Under the pieces are notes generated by a model. The model ran no database searches and was not told the origin of the DNA. It saw nothing but the letters and a program-made list of their open reading frames with translations. Positions 1-8,132 of a stretch of 64,000 bases of DNA are shown one piece after another (positions within the stretch are counted from its first letter, which is position 1; each line of letters opens with the position of its first letter). The stretch spans positions 930,001 to 994,000 of the forward strand of contig CAVURM010000001.1 of NCBI GenBank assembly GCA_963743875.1. Reading direction: 5' to 3'. This DNA is from RHKX01 sp963743875. GTDB lineage: Bacteria > Actinomycetota > Thermoleophilia > Solirubrobacterales > 70-9. A program made the translations under genes and the position numbers.

Positions 1-1
1 C

Positions 2-1321
2 ATCGAGGAGCACGCCAAGCTGCGCGCGATGGGCGTCCTCTGGGAGGAGCTGGGCCGCGAACGCTACGGCGTCACCGAGCCGAAGTTCCTGCGCATGCGC
101 TACGGCGTCCAGGTCAACTCGCTCGGCCTGACCGAGGCGCAACCCGAGAACAACGTCCCCCGGATCGTGCTCGAGGCGCTCGCCGTGACCCTCGGCCGGG
201 ACGCCCGTGCACGGGCAATCCAGCTCCCCGCCTGGAACGAGGCCCTGGGTCTCCCGCGCCCTTGGGATCAGCAGTGGAGCCTGCGAATCCAGCAGATCCT
301 CGCCAACGAGACCGACCTCCTGGACTACCCCGACATCTTCGAGGGCTCGAAGGTCATGGAGGGCCTGGTGAGTGAGCTGATCGGAGGCGCGCGCGCCGAG
401 ATGGCCGTCGTCGCCGAGCACGGCGGTGCAACCACGAGCGAAGCGGTCGCCTACATGAAGGCCCGCCTCGTCGAATCCCACCGCGACCGACTCTCCCGGA
501 TCGAGTCCGGGGACCTCAAGGTGATCGGCCAGAACTCGTTCACCGAAACCGAGGAATCTCCGCTCACCGTGGGCGACGACGGCGGCATCCTCACACCCGA
601 CCCCGAGGTCGAGCGAGAGCGGATCGAGGCTCTCGAGCAGTGGAAGGCCGGCCGCGACAACGAAGCGGTGGAACGGGCGCTCGCGGCGCTCGCCGAAGCC
701 GCCCGCGAGGAATCCACGAACCTGATGCCGGCGACGATCGCAGCGGCGAAGGCGGGAGCGACAACCGGCGAGTGGTCCGAGACGCTGCGCGAGGTTTTCG
801 GCGCCTACCGGGGGCCGACCGGACTCGACGGCTCCGCGACCGGCGGCAACGCCGAGCTGCTGAAGGCCGTCCGCGAGAGGGTCGCCGAGGTCAGCGGACG
901 AATCGGCCATCAGATCCGCATTCTCGTCGCCAAGCCCGGCCTCGACGGCCATTCAAACGGCGCCGAGCAGATCGCCGTTCGGGCCCGCGACGTCGGCATG
1001 GAGGTCATCTACCAGGGCATCCGACTCACCCCCGAGGAGATCGCCGCCTCCGCCGTGCAGGAGGACGTCGACGTGATCGGCCTCTCGATCCTCTCCGGAT
1101 CCCACCGCGTGCTGGTCCCCCGTGTGGTCGAGCTGATCCGTGAGGCCGGCGTCGACGCCCCGGTGATCGTCGGCGGCATCATTCCGCCGGCGGACGCCCG
1201 AATGCTCGCCGAGGCCGGCATCGCCCGGGTCTACACCCCCAAGGACTTCGACCTGAACCGGATCATGATCGACATCGCCGACCTCGTCGCCGAGCGCTCA
1301 GCCGCTTCCCAGCCCGCCTGA
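2..1321 (+). CDS. ecm: Ethylmalonyl-CoA mutase (MeaA/Ecm family), 5' end cut by window edge
   Basis: B12-dependent carbon-skeleton mutase that converts (2R)-ethylmalonyl-CoA to methylsuccinyl-CoA in the ethylmalonyl-CoA pathway. The reading frame is open to base 2, so the N-terminal part lies upstream. The visible part starts in the substrate-binding TIM barrel (motifs QPENNVPRIVLEALAV, QLPAWNEALGLPRPWDQQ) and ends with the cobalamin domain, with the DxHxxG cobalt-ligand motif as GLDGHSNGAEQIA near base 940 and the GLSILSGSH and VGGIIP loops. The barrel text resembles MeaA/Ecm more than methylmalonyl-CoA or isobutyryl-CoA mutase. The nearby MaoC hydratase, acyl-CoA dehydrogenase and malyl-CoA lyase support the Ecm assignment. 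Crotonyl-CoA carboxylase/reductase would be expected upstream, outside the window. Substrate is inferred from family and context. Confidence 0.88.
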   Translation: MEEHAKLRAMGVLWEELGRERYGVTEPKFLRMRYGVQVNSLGLTEAQPENNVPRIVLEALAVTLGRDARARAIQLPAWNEALGLPRPWDQQWSLRIQQILANETDLLDYPDIFEGSKVMEGLVSELIGGARAEMAVVAEHGGATTSEAVAYMKARLVESHRDRLSRIESGDLKVIGQNSFTETEESPLTVGDDGGILTPDPEVERERIEALEQWKAGRDNEAVERALAALAEAAREESTNLMPATIAAAKAGATTGEWSETLREVFGAYRGPTGLDGSATGGNAELLKAVRERVAEVSGRIGHQIRILVAKPGLDGHSNGAEQIAVRARDVGMEVIYQGIRLTPEEIAASAVQEDVDVIGLSILSGSHRVLVPRVVELIREAGVDAPVIVGGIIPPADARMLAEAGIARVYTPKDFDLNRIMIDIADLVAERSAASQPA

Positions 1322-1398
1322 GCTCCCGCAACTGGGCTGACAGGTTGGCCGTTGCATTGGCGCCGCCTTGCTCGAACCGCCACAATTGACCGACGGAG

Positions 1399-1971
1399 AT
1401 GAGCGAGGAACTGAACACCACCGATCGCAGCGCCTGGCTGCGCTGCTACCGCTGCTGGTCGCAGCGGCTCGAGGCGCAGGTCCACTACGACGCGATCCTC
1501 AGGATCGACCCCGAGACCGGCGAGCCCGCCGAGCGCATCGACGAGGTCCAGGAGTCGGTCGTCCAATGCCTCGACTGCATGCACGACCAGCCGCACCTGT
1601 CCGTCGACGAGGGCAAGGTCGTACCGATCGAGGACCGCTGGGAACGCCTCGTCGCCGGCACCCCCTGGGTTGCATCCTGCACGGTCACCGTCGATCAGGA
1701 CCTGGTCGAGGTCTGCTCCGGCCCCGAGGCCGCCGACAGCCTCACCTATGGAGCTTTCGGCGACGCCGGCACCCGCGAGTTCTTCACCCACGTCCGCTTC
1801 CACAAGCACGACGAGGAGCGGATCGTCGTTCACCTGCTCGTCGAGCTCTACGCGCGCTCGCCCAACGAGGCGACCGACGTCCTGGAGGGCGCCGCCCGCG
1901 GCCCGCTCGAGATCACCTCACTGGCTGAAGAATCACGCCCGCCGGCGCACGCGGCCGACGAAGCCCATTAG
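1399..1971 (+). CDS. Hypothetical protein with a two-CxxC zinc-ribbon-like N-terminus
   Basis: 190 residues, not recognised as a named family. Two cysteine pairs are visible, CYRC near residue 16 and CLDC near residue 58, spaced as in a zinc ribbon or rubredoxin-like knuckle, followed by an acidic region rich in charged residues. There is no signal peptide or membrane segment. It follows the mutase gene by 77 bases on the same strand and may share its transcript. An overlapping ORF from 1368 in another frame is a shadow with biased arginine/proline composition. A regulatory or metal-binding accessory role for the mutase is conceivable from position only. Confidence 0.7.
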   Translation: MSEELNTTDRSAWLRCYRCWSQRLEAQVHYDAILRIDPETGEPAERIDEVQESVVQCLDCMHDQPHLSVDEGKVVPIEDRWERLVAGTPWVASCTVTVDQDLVEVCSGPEAADSLTYGAFGDAGTREFFTHVRFHKHDEERIVVHLLVELYARSPNEATDVLEGAARGPLEITSLAEESRPPAHAADEAH

Positions 1972-1984
1972 GTACGCGCAACAC

Positions 1985-2019
1985 TGCCATTTACTGACCT
2001 ATTTGGTCACTGAATGGCA
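1985..2019. terminator. Imperfect palindrome between convergent genes, probable bidirectional terminator
   Basis: Outer arms TGCCATT (1985-1991) and AATGGCA (2013-2019) enclose inner arms TGACC (1995-1999) and GGTCA (2005-2009). It is AT-richer than its surroundings and sits in the 75-base gap between two genes that converge, the usual place for a shared terminator. No T-run follows, so termination is inferred. Confidence 0.45.
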
Positions 2020-2046
2020 ACTCCCGTGTGGGGCGTCGACAAGCCC

Positions 2047-3102
2047 CTAGCGGATGAAGGACTCGGTTCCGTCCAACCGCTTGATGAAGGCCACCAGGAG
2101 TTCGATCGCTCCCTCCACGTCAGCCAGCGAGACCATCTCGACGGATGAGTGCATGTAGCGGAGCGGGATCGAGACCAGGCCCGCGGCGATGCCGCCCTTG
2201 GAGATCTGGATCGAGTCGGCATCGGTGCCGGTGTACCGACCTGAGGCCTCGAGGGTGAAGTCAATGCCGTCGGCCTCAGCGGCGTCGCGAAGCAGGTCGG
2301 CGACGATGTGGTTGAGCGTCGAGCCGCGGCCGATCACCGGGCCGGAGCCGAGCGCGTGGTCACCGTTCTCCTGCTTGGAGATGCCGGGGGCGTCGGTCGC
2401 GTGGGTGACGTCAACTGCGATCCCGATGTCAGGGGACAGCGAGAACGAGGTCGTGGCCGAGCCGAAGAGCCCGATCTCCTCCTGGGAGACGGCGGCGCCG
2501 ACAACGCCGACCTCGACGTCATCTCCTTCGGAGATCCGGCGGGCCACCTCCAAGGCGACGTAGGAACCGAGCCGGTTGTCAAGAGAACGGGAGACGAGGC
2601 GACCGTTCGGGAGGTTGAGGGGCTCGGCCGCGAGCACGGCCGGGTCGCCGACGCTGACCAGCTTGCCGGCATCGTCCTTGCCGGTGGCCCCGATGTCGAT
2701 GTGCATCGACTTGATCTCGGCGGGCTTCTTGCGGTCGTCCGGCTCGAGCAGGTGGATCGGCTTCTTGCCGATCACGCCGGGCACGTCGCCGTCCCGCCCG
2801 CGGATGATCACGCGCTGACCGACCAGGTTCTGCGGGTCCCAACCGCCGATCGGACCGAACCAGAGGAAGCCGTCGTCGTCGATGTGGCTGATGAAGAGGC
2901 CGATCTCGTCGATGTGGCCGACGATCGCCACCGTCGGGCGGTCCTCCGCCACGCCGACTGAAACAGTCGAGGAGCCGAGCACGTCGGCGGAGACCTCGCC
3001 GAACGATGCGGCCTCGCGCCAGACCTCGGCCGCGGGGGTCTCGTAGCCGGAGGGTGCGGGGACGCGAATCAGTGCGTCGAGGGACTTCGGTGTTTCGCTC
3101 AT
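2047..3102 (-). CDS. M42 family metallopeptidase (glutamyl aminopeptidase / FrvX-like)
   Basis: 351-residue dinuclear-metal aminopeptidase of the M42 family, cytosolic. Family metal-site text is present in order: VAIVGHIDEIGL near residue 80, SLDNRLGSYVALEVA near 175, VSQEEIGLFGSATTSF (catalytic EE) near 210, and AVDVTHATD near 235, with a late TGTDADSIQIS stretch. Length is normal for the family. The start lies close downstream of an AGGAG-like sequence on the minus strand (GAGGAGTCAACCACCAG then ATG). It removes N-terminal residues from short peptides; the exact specificity cannot be read from sequence. Confidence 0.9.
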   Translation of the reverse strand: MSETPKSLDALIRVPAPSGYETPAAEVWREAASFGEVSADVLGSSTVSVGVAEDRPTVAIVGHIDEIGLFISHIDDDGFLWFGPIGGWDPQNLVGQRVIIRGRDGDVPGVIGKKPIHLLEPDDRKKPAEIKSMHIDIGATGKDDAGKLVSVGDPAVLAAEPLNLPNGRLVSRSLDNRLGSYVALEVARRISEGDDVEVGVVGAAVSQEEIGLFGSATTSFSLSPDIGIAVDVTHATDAPGISKQENGDHALGSGPVIGRGSTLNHIVADLLRDAAEADGIDFTLEASGRYTGTDADSIQISKGGIAAGLVSIPLRYMHSSVEMVSLADVEGAIELLVAFIKRLDGTESFIR

Positions 3103-3283
3103 CTGGTGGTTGACTCCTCGTCTGAAGGCTCAGGGTGCCCGTGTAGCTTCGCAAGCCGCCGGTGCCGGTGCCGGAAGAGCCTCCCGGCTATCGCTCCGGC
3201 AGGTCACTCCGCTACAGGAATGAGCGCCGGAGGGCGTCCGGGTACGGCAAGATCGACCGACCCGGTGACGCGGCCCACGGTCG

Positions 3284-3943
3284 TCAGTCGCGCCAATCGT
3301 CGGAGGTCGGCCGCGGAGGCCACCCGGCGATTGCGACCACGGTGGGGTCGAGGTCGGTGACCGAGGCGGCCAGCTCGTGGCGCTCACGCTTCTTGGCCGC
3401 GACCAGCCCGGCGTGTTCGTAGACACGATCGTTGTCGGCATAGAGCAGCCGCGGCATCAGGATTCGGGCAGCGGGATCTTCAATGCCGGGCACCGATGTC
3501 GGCACCCGATAGGCGAAATCGGGGTCCTGCTCCCATCTGATTTCCTCGCGCGCCCCGAGCAGCTGTGCGATCAGCTCCGTCGTGACCGCCGCGCAGCCGG
3601 GACGCTCGGCAGGACCGCCGACGGAGCCCTGCTTGATCGCGAAGACGGGGCCCTCGAAATCCGCCAGCACGGCCAGCAGCCGGTTGGCGGCGGCCCCGTC
3701 GCGGGGAGCAGCCACGTGCTCGAGCCAGAGCAGCACCGCCATCGCCGAATCGGCGGACGCGAACGGAGCCAGCGTGCCGACCCCGCAGCAGGGAACGACC
3801 GCGAACCCCGCTGAGCGATCGCCGAGGCCCCCGTCCGGGCCGATCACGACGCCACCATGCCGCGCGACCTCGTCACCCCAGGGGGGCGGGCCGTCGGGGC
3901 GTCCGCTCAGGTCGGGCGTGCGGGTTGCGTAGGGATCGGCCAC
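3284..3943 (-). CDS. Hypothetical protein with a C-terminal segment resembling ATP-type PEP carboxykinase
   Basis: 219 residues starting at a GTG. The stretch around residues 140-180 (FAYRVPTSVPGIEDP, then a PRLLYADNDRVYEHAG segment) resembles the C-terminal end of ATP-dependent PEP carboxykinases, where a PTELPGVD-like motif is followed by a D/PRxTYA segment. The nucleotide P-loop and metal ligands of a working PEPCK are absent and the protein is far too short. It may be a C-terminal-domain relative such as a DUF4914-type protein. It lies 22 bases downstream of the MaoC gene on the same strand, so it is probably transcribed with the EMC genes. Function unknown; the resemblance is recalled by eye. 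Confidence 0.6.
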   Translation of the reverse strand: MADPYATRTPDLSGRPDGPPPWGDEVARHGGVVIGPDGGLGDRSAGFAVVPCCGVGTLAPFASADSAMAVLLWLEHVAAPRDGAAANRLLAVLADFEGPVFAIKQGSVGGPAERPGCAAVTTELIAQLLGAREEIRWEQDPDFAYRVPTSVPGIEDPAARILMPRLLYADNDRVYEHAGLVAAKKRERHELAASVTDLDPTVVAIAGWPPRPTSDDWRD

Positions 3944-3965
3944 CGATCCGAGCCGCTCGTGGCGG

Positions 3966-4493
3966 CTACTCCCCCGGGTTCTTGCGCGGGATCAGGACGG
4001 TGCGCTTGAACTCGGCCACGAGGGTGTTGTCCTGCTTGTAGACCCGGGTGTGGACCTTGACGATGCCGCGGTCGAGCTTCGACTTCGACGGGCGGACGTC
4101 GAGGACCTCGGACTCGCAGAAGAGCGTGTCGCCATGGAAGACGGGGTTCGGATGGCTGAGCTCCTCGGTGGCCAGGTTGGCGATCGCCTTGCCGGAGACG
4201 TCGCTGACCGACATTCCGAGGGCGAGCGAGTAGACGAGCGGCCCGACGACGACGTTCTGGCCCTGCTGCGACTGCCCGGCGTAGACGTCGTTGAGGTGCA
4301 GCGGATGGTGGTTCATCGTGATCAGGCAGAAGAGGTGATCGTCGGACTCGGTGACGGTCTTCGCGGGCCAGTGCTTGTAGACGGCGCCGACCTCGAACTC
4401 CTCGAGGTAGCGACCATAGGCGTGGGCTCCTGATGCCTCGCGCTCGGCCTGGTCGGTGGTCAAGACGTGGTTCTCGGTTTCGTTCTCGCTCAT
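3966..4493 (-). CDS. mch: MaoC-family hydratase, probable mesaconyl-C1-CoA hydratase
   Basis: 175-residue single hot-dog MaoC-like dehydratase. The hydratase-2 active-site region is seen as FCLITMNHHPLHLND near residues 55-70 (Asp-x4-His pattern relaxed), followed by VVGPLVYSLALGMSV and the C-terminal VHTRVYKQDNTLVAEFKRTVL strand. In the ethylmalonyl-CoA pathway of actinomycetes a short MaoC protein next to meaA and malyl-CoA lyase takes the role of mesaconyl-CoA hydratase, forming beta-methylmalyl-CoA. The proteobacterial enzyme is about twice as long, so the assignment rests on context. It follows a 120-residue ORF and the dehydrogenase gene on the same strand. Confidence 0.8.
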   Translation of the reverse strand: MSENETENHVLTTDQAEREASGAHAYGRYLEEFEVGAVYKHWPAKTVTESDDHLFCLITMNHHPLHLNDVYAGQSQQGQNVVVGPLVYSLALGMSVSDVSGKAIANLATEELSHPNPVFHGDTLFCESEVLDVRPSKSKLDRGIVKVHTRVYKQDNTLVAEFKRTVLIPRKNPGE

Positions 4494-4571
4494 GGCTCCT
4501 CGCAGTGCGTTCTGGGTGGGGGACTTGGGAAGGCTGGAATCAGCGTCGGGCGAGCCGGCGGGGCTCGGCGT

Positions 4572-4934
4572 TCAGCGGACGTGCTTGAACTTCGCACGTG
4601 CCTCGTGCTTGGCGATGACGCCGCCCAGCAGTCGGATCACGGCAGGGTCTCCGCCGACCTTGACGACCCCGTGCTCGTATGCGGTGTGCCAGTGCTCGAG
4701 GTCGGCATCGGCGAGATCGTTGAAGTCGGCGCGCGGCAGCGAGATCGTGATCCTGGCGTCCTCGGGCTCCTCCTTGCTGATCTCGGGCCCGGGCGAGCTG
4801 ACCCTGAAGACCTGGACATCGCCGCGACCCCGCAACTCGAGCCGGCCGACCAACTTCAGCTTGGCCAGCGCCGGCAGTTGCTCGACGAACCGCTTGTAGG
4901 CGATCCCGATCAGGTCTTGGGTGATGGAGCTCAT
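4572..4934 (-). CDS. Small hypothetical protein, possibly SCP2-like fold
   Basis: 120 residues, no membrane segment. The middle (VQVFRVSSPGPEISKEEPEDARITISLPRADF, shown here in two parts: residues about 40-55 and 55-72) and the closing GVVKVGGDPAVIRLLGGVIAKH fit a sterol-carrier/SCP2-type lipid-binding domain, in which strands and a final 'G.G...' helix are typical. I am not sure of the family. It sits 3 bases downstream of the acyl-CoA dehydrogenase stop, so it is almost certainly in the same transcript; an acyl-chain-binding accessory role is an inference from that. Confidence 0.6.
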   Translation of the reverse strand: MSSITQDLIGIAYKRFVEQLPALAKLKLVGRLELRGRGDVQVFRVSSPGPEISKEEPEDARITISLPRADFNDLADADLEHWHTAYEHGVVKVGGDPAVIRLLGGVIAKHEARAKFKHVR

Positions 4935-4937
4935 GGT

Positions 4938-6156
4938 CTAGATCTTGTTGCGCTGCAGGAGCTTCTTCCCGATCACCATGCGCTGGATCTCGGACGTACC
5001 CTCGCCGATCAGCAGCAGCGGCGCGTCGCGGTAGAGCCGTTCGATCTCGTACTCCTTGGAGTAGCCGTAGCCGCCGTGGATCCGGAACGACTCCTCGACG
5101 CACTCCTTGCCGGTCTCGGATGCGAGCAACTTGGCCATTCCGGCCTCGAGGTCGGAGCGTTGCCCGGCGTCCTTCATCCGGGCCGCCTTCATCGTGACGA
5201 GGCGAGCCGCCTCGATCTTGGTCGCCATGTCGGCCAGCTTGAAGAGGATCGCCTGGTGCTGTGCGATCGGCTTGCCGAACGTCTTGCGCTCCTGGCTGTA
5301 GCGAAGGGCCAGCTCGAGAGCGCGCTGGGCGATGCCCACGCCGCGGGCGGCGACGTTGACGCGACCGACCTCGAGCGCGTCCATCATCTGCGCGAAGCCC
5401 TTGCCGAGGCCCTCCTCCTCGCCGCCGAGGATCCGGTCGGGCGAGCAGCGGTAGCCGTTGTAGACGAGCTCGGTCGACTCGACGCCCTTGTAGCCCATCT
5501 TCTTGATCTGGGGCGGAACCTCGAGGCCGGCGAACTCACCGGTGTTCTTGTGCTCACCGGGGACCTTCTCGGTGATGAAGCAGGTCATGCCGGTATGCGG
5601 CGGATCGGCCTTCGTGTCGTTCTTCATCAGGGTGAAGACGACCGACGGAGCGGAGGCCGTTGGTGACCCACATCTTCTGGCCGTCGAGTATCCAGTCGCC
5701 GCTGGCCTCGTCCTTCTTGGCCGTCGCTTTGATGCCCTGCACGTCGGAGCCGACCTCGGGCTCCGAGAGCGAGAAGGCCGCGCGGATCTCGCCGGTGGCC
5801 ATCTTCGGCAGGAAGTAGTCCTTCTGCTCGTCGGTCCCGAACTTCATCAACAGGTAGGAGCCGATGAAGTGGGTGTTGACGACGCCGGAGATCGAGATCC
5901 AGCCGCGCGAAAGCTCTTCGACGATCATCGTGTAGGTCGTCAGGTCGAGCCCCATGCCGCCGTATTCCTCGGGGATCGTGACCCCGAAGAGGCCGAGCTC
6001 CTTCATCTGATCGACGATCGCATCCGGGAACTTGTCCTCGTGGTCGTACTCCTCGGCCACTGGAATGATCTCGTTGTCGACGAAGGAGTGCACCATCTCG
6101 GTGATCTCCTTCTGGATGTCGGTCTTCTCTTCGAAGGTCGGGGCGTCTACGGCCAT
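4938..6156 (-). CDS. mcd: Acyl-CoA dehydrogenase, probable methylsuccinyl-CoA dehydrogenase, with a one-base frameshift
   Basis: FAD flavoprotein that would oxidise methylsuccinyl-CoA to mesaconyl-CoA in the EMC route, passing electrons to ETF. The N-terminal part (6156 down to about 5646) carries the helical domain and FSLSEPEVGSD signature and breaks after KMWVTNGLRS. The C-terminal part resumes one frame over as VVFTLMKNDTKADPP and holds the catalytic-base region GEGTSEIQRMVIGK. Removing one G at about 5646 (minus strand) restores one uninterrupted protein of about 405 residues, the normal ACAD length. Since everything else is intact, a consensus error is as likely as a real mutation. The substrate is inferred from the neighbouring Ecm, MaoC and malyl-CoA lyase genes; proteobacterial Mcd has an extra N-terminal domain missing here. 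Confidence 0.82.
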
Positions 6157-6287
6157 GGGTGAGGACTCCTGCGGGTGTCTGGGGCGAACGTCGAACCTCG
6201 TCGCGGCACCGAGCGCTCACGCGTTCTCGAGGTCGCCTACGACGCCCTCAAGGATACCTGCGCGCAGACCCGGGCGCGGAAAGCGAA

Positions 6288-6320
6288 GAGGCTCCCCCGG
6301 ACCGGATCCGGGGGAGCCTC
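6288..6320 (-). terminator. Strong 14-bp stem terminator after the lipoprotein gene
   Basis: Perfect inverted repeat with arms GAGGCTCCCCCGGA (6288-6301) and TCCGGGGGAGCCTC (6307-6320) and a 5-base loop. On the minus strand the stem is followed by TTCGCTTTCC, moderately T-rich. It lies 28 bases past the stop of the lipoprotein gene and upstream of the dehydrogenase start, insulating the two. Confidence 0.8.
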
Positions 6321-6347
6321 GAACGCATACGCGCTGCGATCAGGTGA

Positions 6348-6890
6348 TCAGCCGGTGGTGGAGTCGGTCGAGGTCCCGGAGTCGCCGTTCAGGCTGATGC
6401 CCGCCTCCTCCAGCGACTGCGCCGCCTGAGTCAGCTCAGTCTGGAAGTCCAGGCCGGCCTCCTGAAGACCCTGTGCGGCCTCCTGCAGAGCCTGATCGTC
6501 ACCGGAGTCGGCGGCCTCACTGACGTCGGTCAGCTTCGAGGAGAAGTTCTCCAGCGCAGAGAGCGTCTGGTCGTGGCCCTCCTGCGCGTCGGCCGGGGGG
6601 TTCAGTGCGCTGAACTCGTCGATCGCCGTCTGGATCTCGGCCTCGGCATCGTCGACGAGGGTCCCGAACTCCTCGGGCGTCTTGGACGCCGAGATGTCGG
6701 CGCCGAGCTGCTGGAAGCTCGTGCCGAACTCCAGCAGGATCGCCGAAGCCTCCTGGGCGTACTCCTCGTTGGTGAGCTCCTCGGAGCTGCTGCTGTCGGT
6801 GCTGTCGGTGCTGTCGCTGCCGCCGCAGCCGACGACTGCGATCAGGCCCGCGAGGGCAAGGATGATGAACGGAACTCTGAGGACTCGCAT
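6348..6890 (-). CDS. Exported lipoprotein, helical and acidic
   Basis: 180 residues. The N-terminus is a lipoprotein signal: a hydrophobic stretch followed by the lipobox AVVGC with Cys near residue 22, then a Ser/Asp/Thr-rich linker. The mature part is Ala/Glu/Gln-rich with helical heptad-like text, including the two similar stretches DQALQEAAQGLQEAG and TQAAQSLEEAG. This suits an extracytoplasmic helical bundle anchored in the membrane. No catalytic motif is visible. It is followed by a strong terminator and is divergent from the malyl-CoA lyase gene. Family not recognised. Confidence 0.75.
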   Translation of the reverse strand: MRVLRVPFIILALAGLIAVVGCGGSDSTDSTDSSSSEELTNEEYAQEASAILLEFGTSFQQLGADISASKTPEEFGTLVDDAEAEIQTAIDEFSALNPPADAQEGHDQTLSALENFSSKLTDVSEAADSGDDQALQEAAQGLQEAGLDFQTELTQAAQSLEEAGISLNGDSGTSTDSTTG

Positions 6891-7021
6891 GTAACTCCCA
6901 GGTAAGGGTCCAGCGGGGTTGGACCGATTGCGCGCTGGAGTCTATGCGCCGGCGGGACGTAACTGCGCGCCGAGCCTTCGGTAGCTTCCGGGTCCCGACA
7001 ACGACGATCCCAGGAGCAGAC

Positions 7022-8071
7022 TTGAGAAACCCACGCACCTTCGCCCAGCCACTCGCAATCGGTGCACCCGATCCCGTTCTCGACGTGCCGTTTCGGCCCT
7101 CGCGGATGATCCATTTCTTCGACGCGTCCAACGAGAAGATGGCGGCGAAGGTCCCCGACATGGCGAAGCAGGCCGACATCCTGCTTGGCAACCTCGAGGA
7201 TGCGGTCCCCGTCGACAAGAAGATCGCCGCCCGCGACGGATTGGTCAAGGTCGCCAAGGAGGTCGATTTCGGCGAGACCCAGCTCTGGACGCGGGTCAAC
7301 TCACTGGAGAGCCCCTGGGTCCTCGACGATCTGACGACGCTGGTCACCGAGATCGGCGACAAGCTCGACGTGATCATGGTCCCGAAGGTCGAGGGCGCGT
7401 GGGACATCCACTACATCGACCGCCTGCTCGCCCAGCTCGAGGCCAAGGCCGGGATCGAGCGGCCGATCCTCGTCCACGCGATCCTCGAGACCTCGCTCGG
7501 CGTCGTCAACCTGGAGGAGATCGCGACCGCGAGCCCGAGGATGCAGGGAATGAGCTTCGGCCCGGCCGACCTCGCCGCCTCGCGGAGGATGAAGACGACC
7601 AGGGTCGGCGGCGGCCATCCCGGCTACCTCGTGATCAACGACCCGGACGCCGACGATCCGGACGCGCCGCGGGCGACCGCCCAGCAGGACCCATGGCACT
7701 ACTCGATCGCCCGCATGGTCGATGCCTGCACCTCGGCCGGGATCCTTCCGTTCTACGGGCCCTACGGCGATATCAAGGACGTGGCCGGCTGCGAGGCCCA
7801 GTTCCGCTCGGCGTTCCTGCTCGGCTGCGTCGGCACCTGGACCCTCCATCCGGTCCAGATCGGAATCGCGAAGAAGGTCTTCAGCCCCGATCCGGACGAG
7901 GTCAGGTTCGCCAAGAAGGTGATCGAGGCGATCCCCGACGGCCGCGGCGTCCACATGATCGACGGCAAGATGCAGGACGACGCGACCTGGAAGCAGTGCA
8001 AGGTCATGGTCAACCTCGCCGAGATGCTCGCCGAGAAGGATCCCGAGCTCAAGCAGGCGTACGGACTCTGA
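7022..8071 (+). CDS. mcl: L-malyl-CoA / beta-methylmalyl-CoA lyase (HpcH/HpaI-CitE family)
   Basis: Mg-dependent C-C lyase of the CitE fold. It cleaves beta-methylmalyl-CoA to glyoxylate and propionyl-CoA and malyl-CoA to glyoxylate and acetyl-CoA. Family text: NLEDAVPVDKK (Mg ligand region), VIMVPKVEGAWD, HAILETSLGVVNLEEIA, MSFGPADLAASR, and GTWTLHPVQIGIA near the C-terminus. The open frame extends to an ATG at 6944, but I place the start at TTG 7022, preceded by AGGAG at 7012-7016 with 5-base spacing, giving about 349 residues. It is divergent from the lipoprotein and completes the EMC set with Ecm, MaoC and the dehydrogenase. Confidence 0.9.
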   Translation: MRNPRTFAQPLAIGAPDPVLDVPFRPSRMIHFFDASNEKMAAKVPDMAKQADILLGNLEDAVPVDKKIAARDGLVKVAKEVDFGETQLWTRVNSLESPWVLDDLTTLVTEIGDKLDVIMVPKVEGAWDIHYIDRLLAQLEAKAGIERPILVHAILETSLGVVNLEEIATASPRMQGMSFGPADLAASRRMKTTRVGGGHPGYLVINDPDADDPDAPRATAQQDPWHYSIARMVDACTSAGILPFYGPYGDIKDVAGCEAQFRSAFLLGCVGTWTLHPVQIGIAKKVFSPDPDEVRFAKKVIEAIPDGRGVHMIDGKMQDDATWKQCKVMVNLAEMLAEKDPELKQAYGL

Positions 8072-8098
8072 TCCAGGGGCGGGACGGTTGCTCTAGTA

Positions 8099-8120
8099 AG
8101 TAGAGCTTTTCTGCTCTACT
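8099..8120. promoter_or_regulatory. Palindrome upstream of the ATPase gene, candidate operator
   Basis: Perfect 8-bp arms AGTAGAGC (8099-8106) and GCTCTACT (8113-8120) around TTTTCT, 12 bases before the ATPase start. A further CTCTAGT half-site precedes it (8091-8097). There is no T-run after the stem and the malyl-CoA lyase stop is close upstream, so it could be a terminator for mcl or an operator/promoter element for the ATPase. The position against the start codon favours an operator. Confidence 0.5.
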
Positions 8121-8132
8121 CTTTGGCGGCCA

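Noticed and set aside
4467..5666. Long plus-strand open frame of 399 codons
   Set aside because: It is the antisense of the MaoC, SCP2-like and dehydrogenase genes and has biased Leu/Asp/Val composition with no motif.
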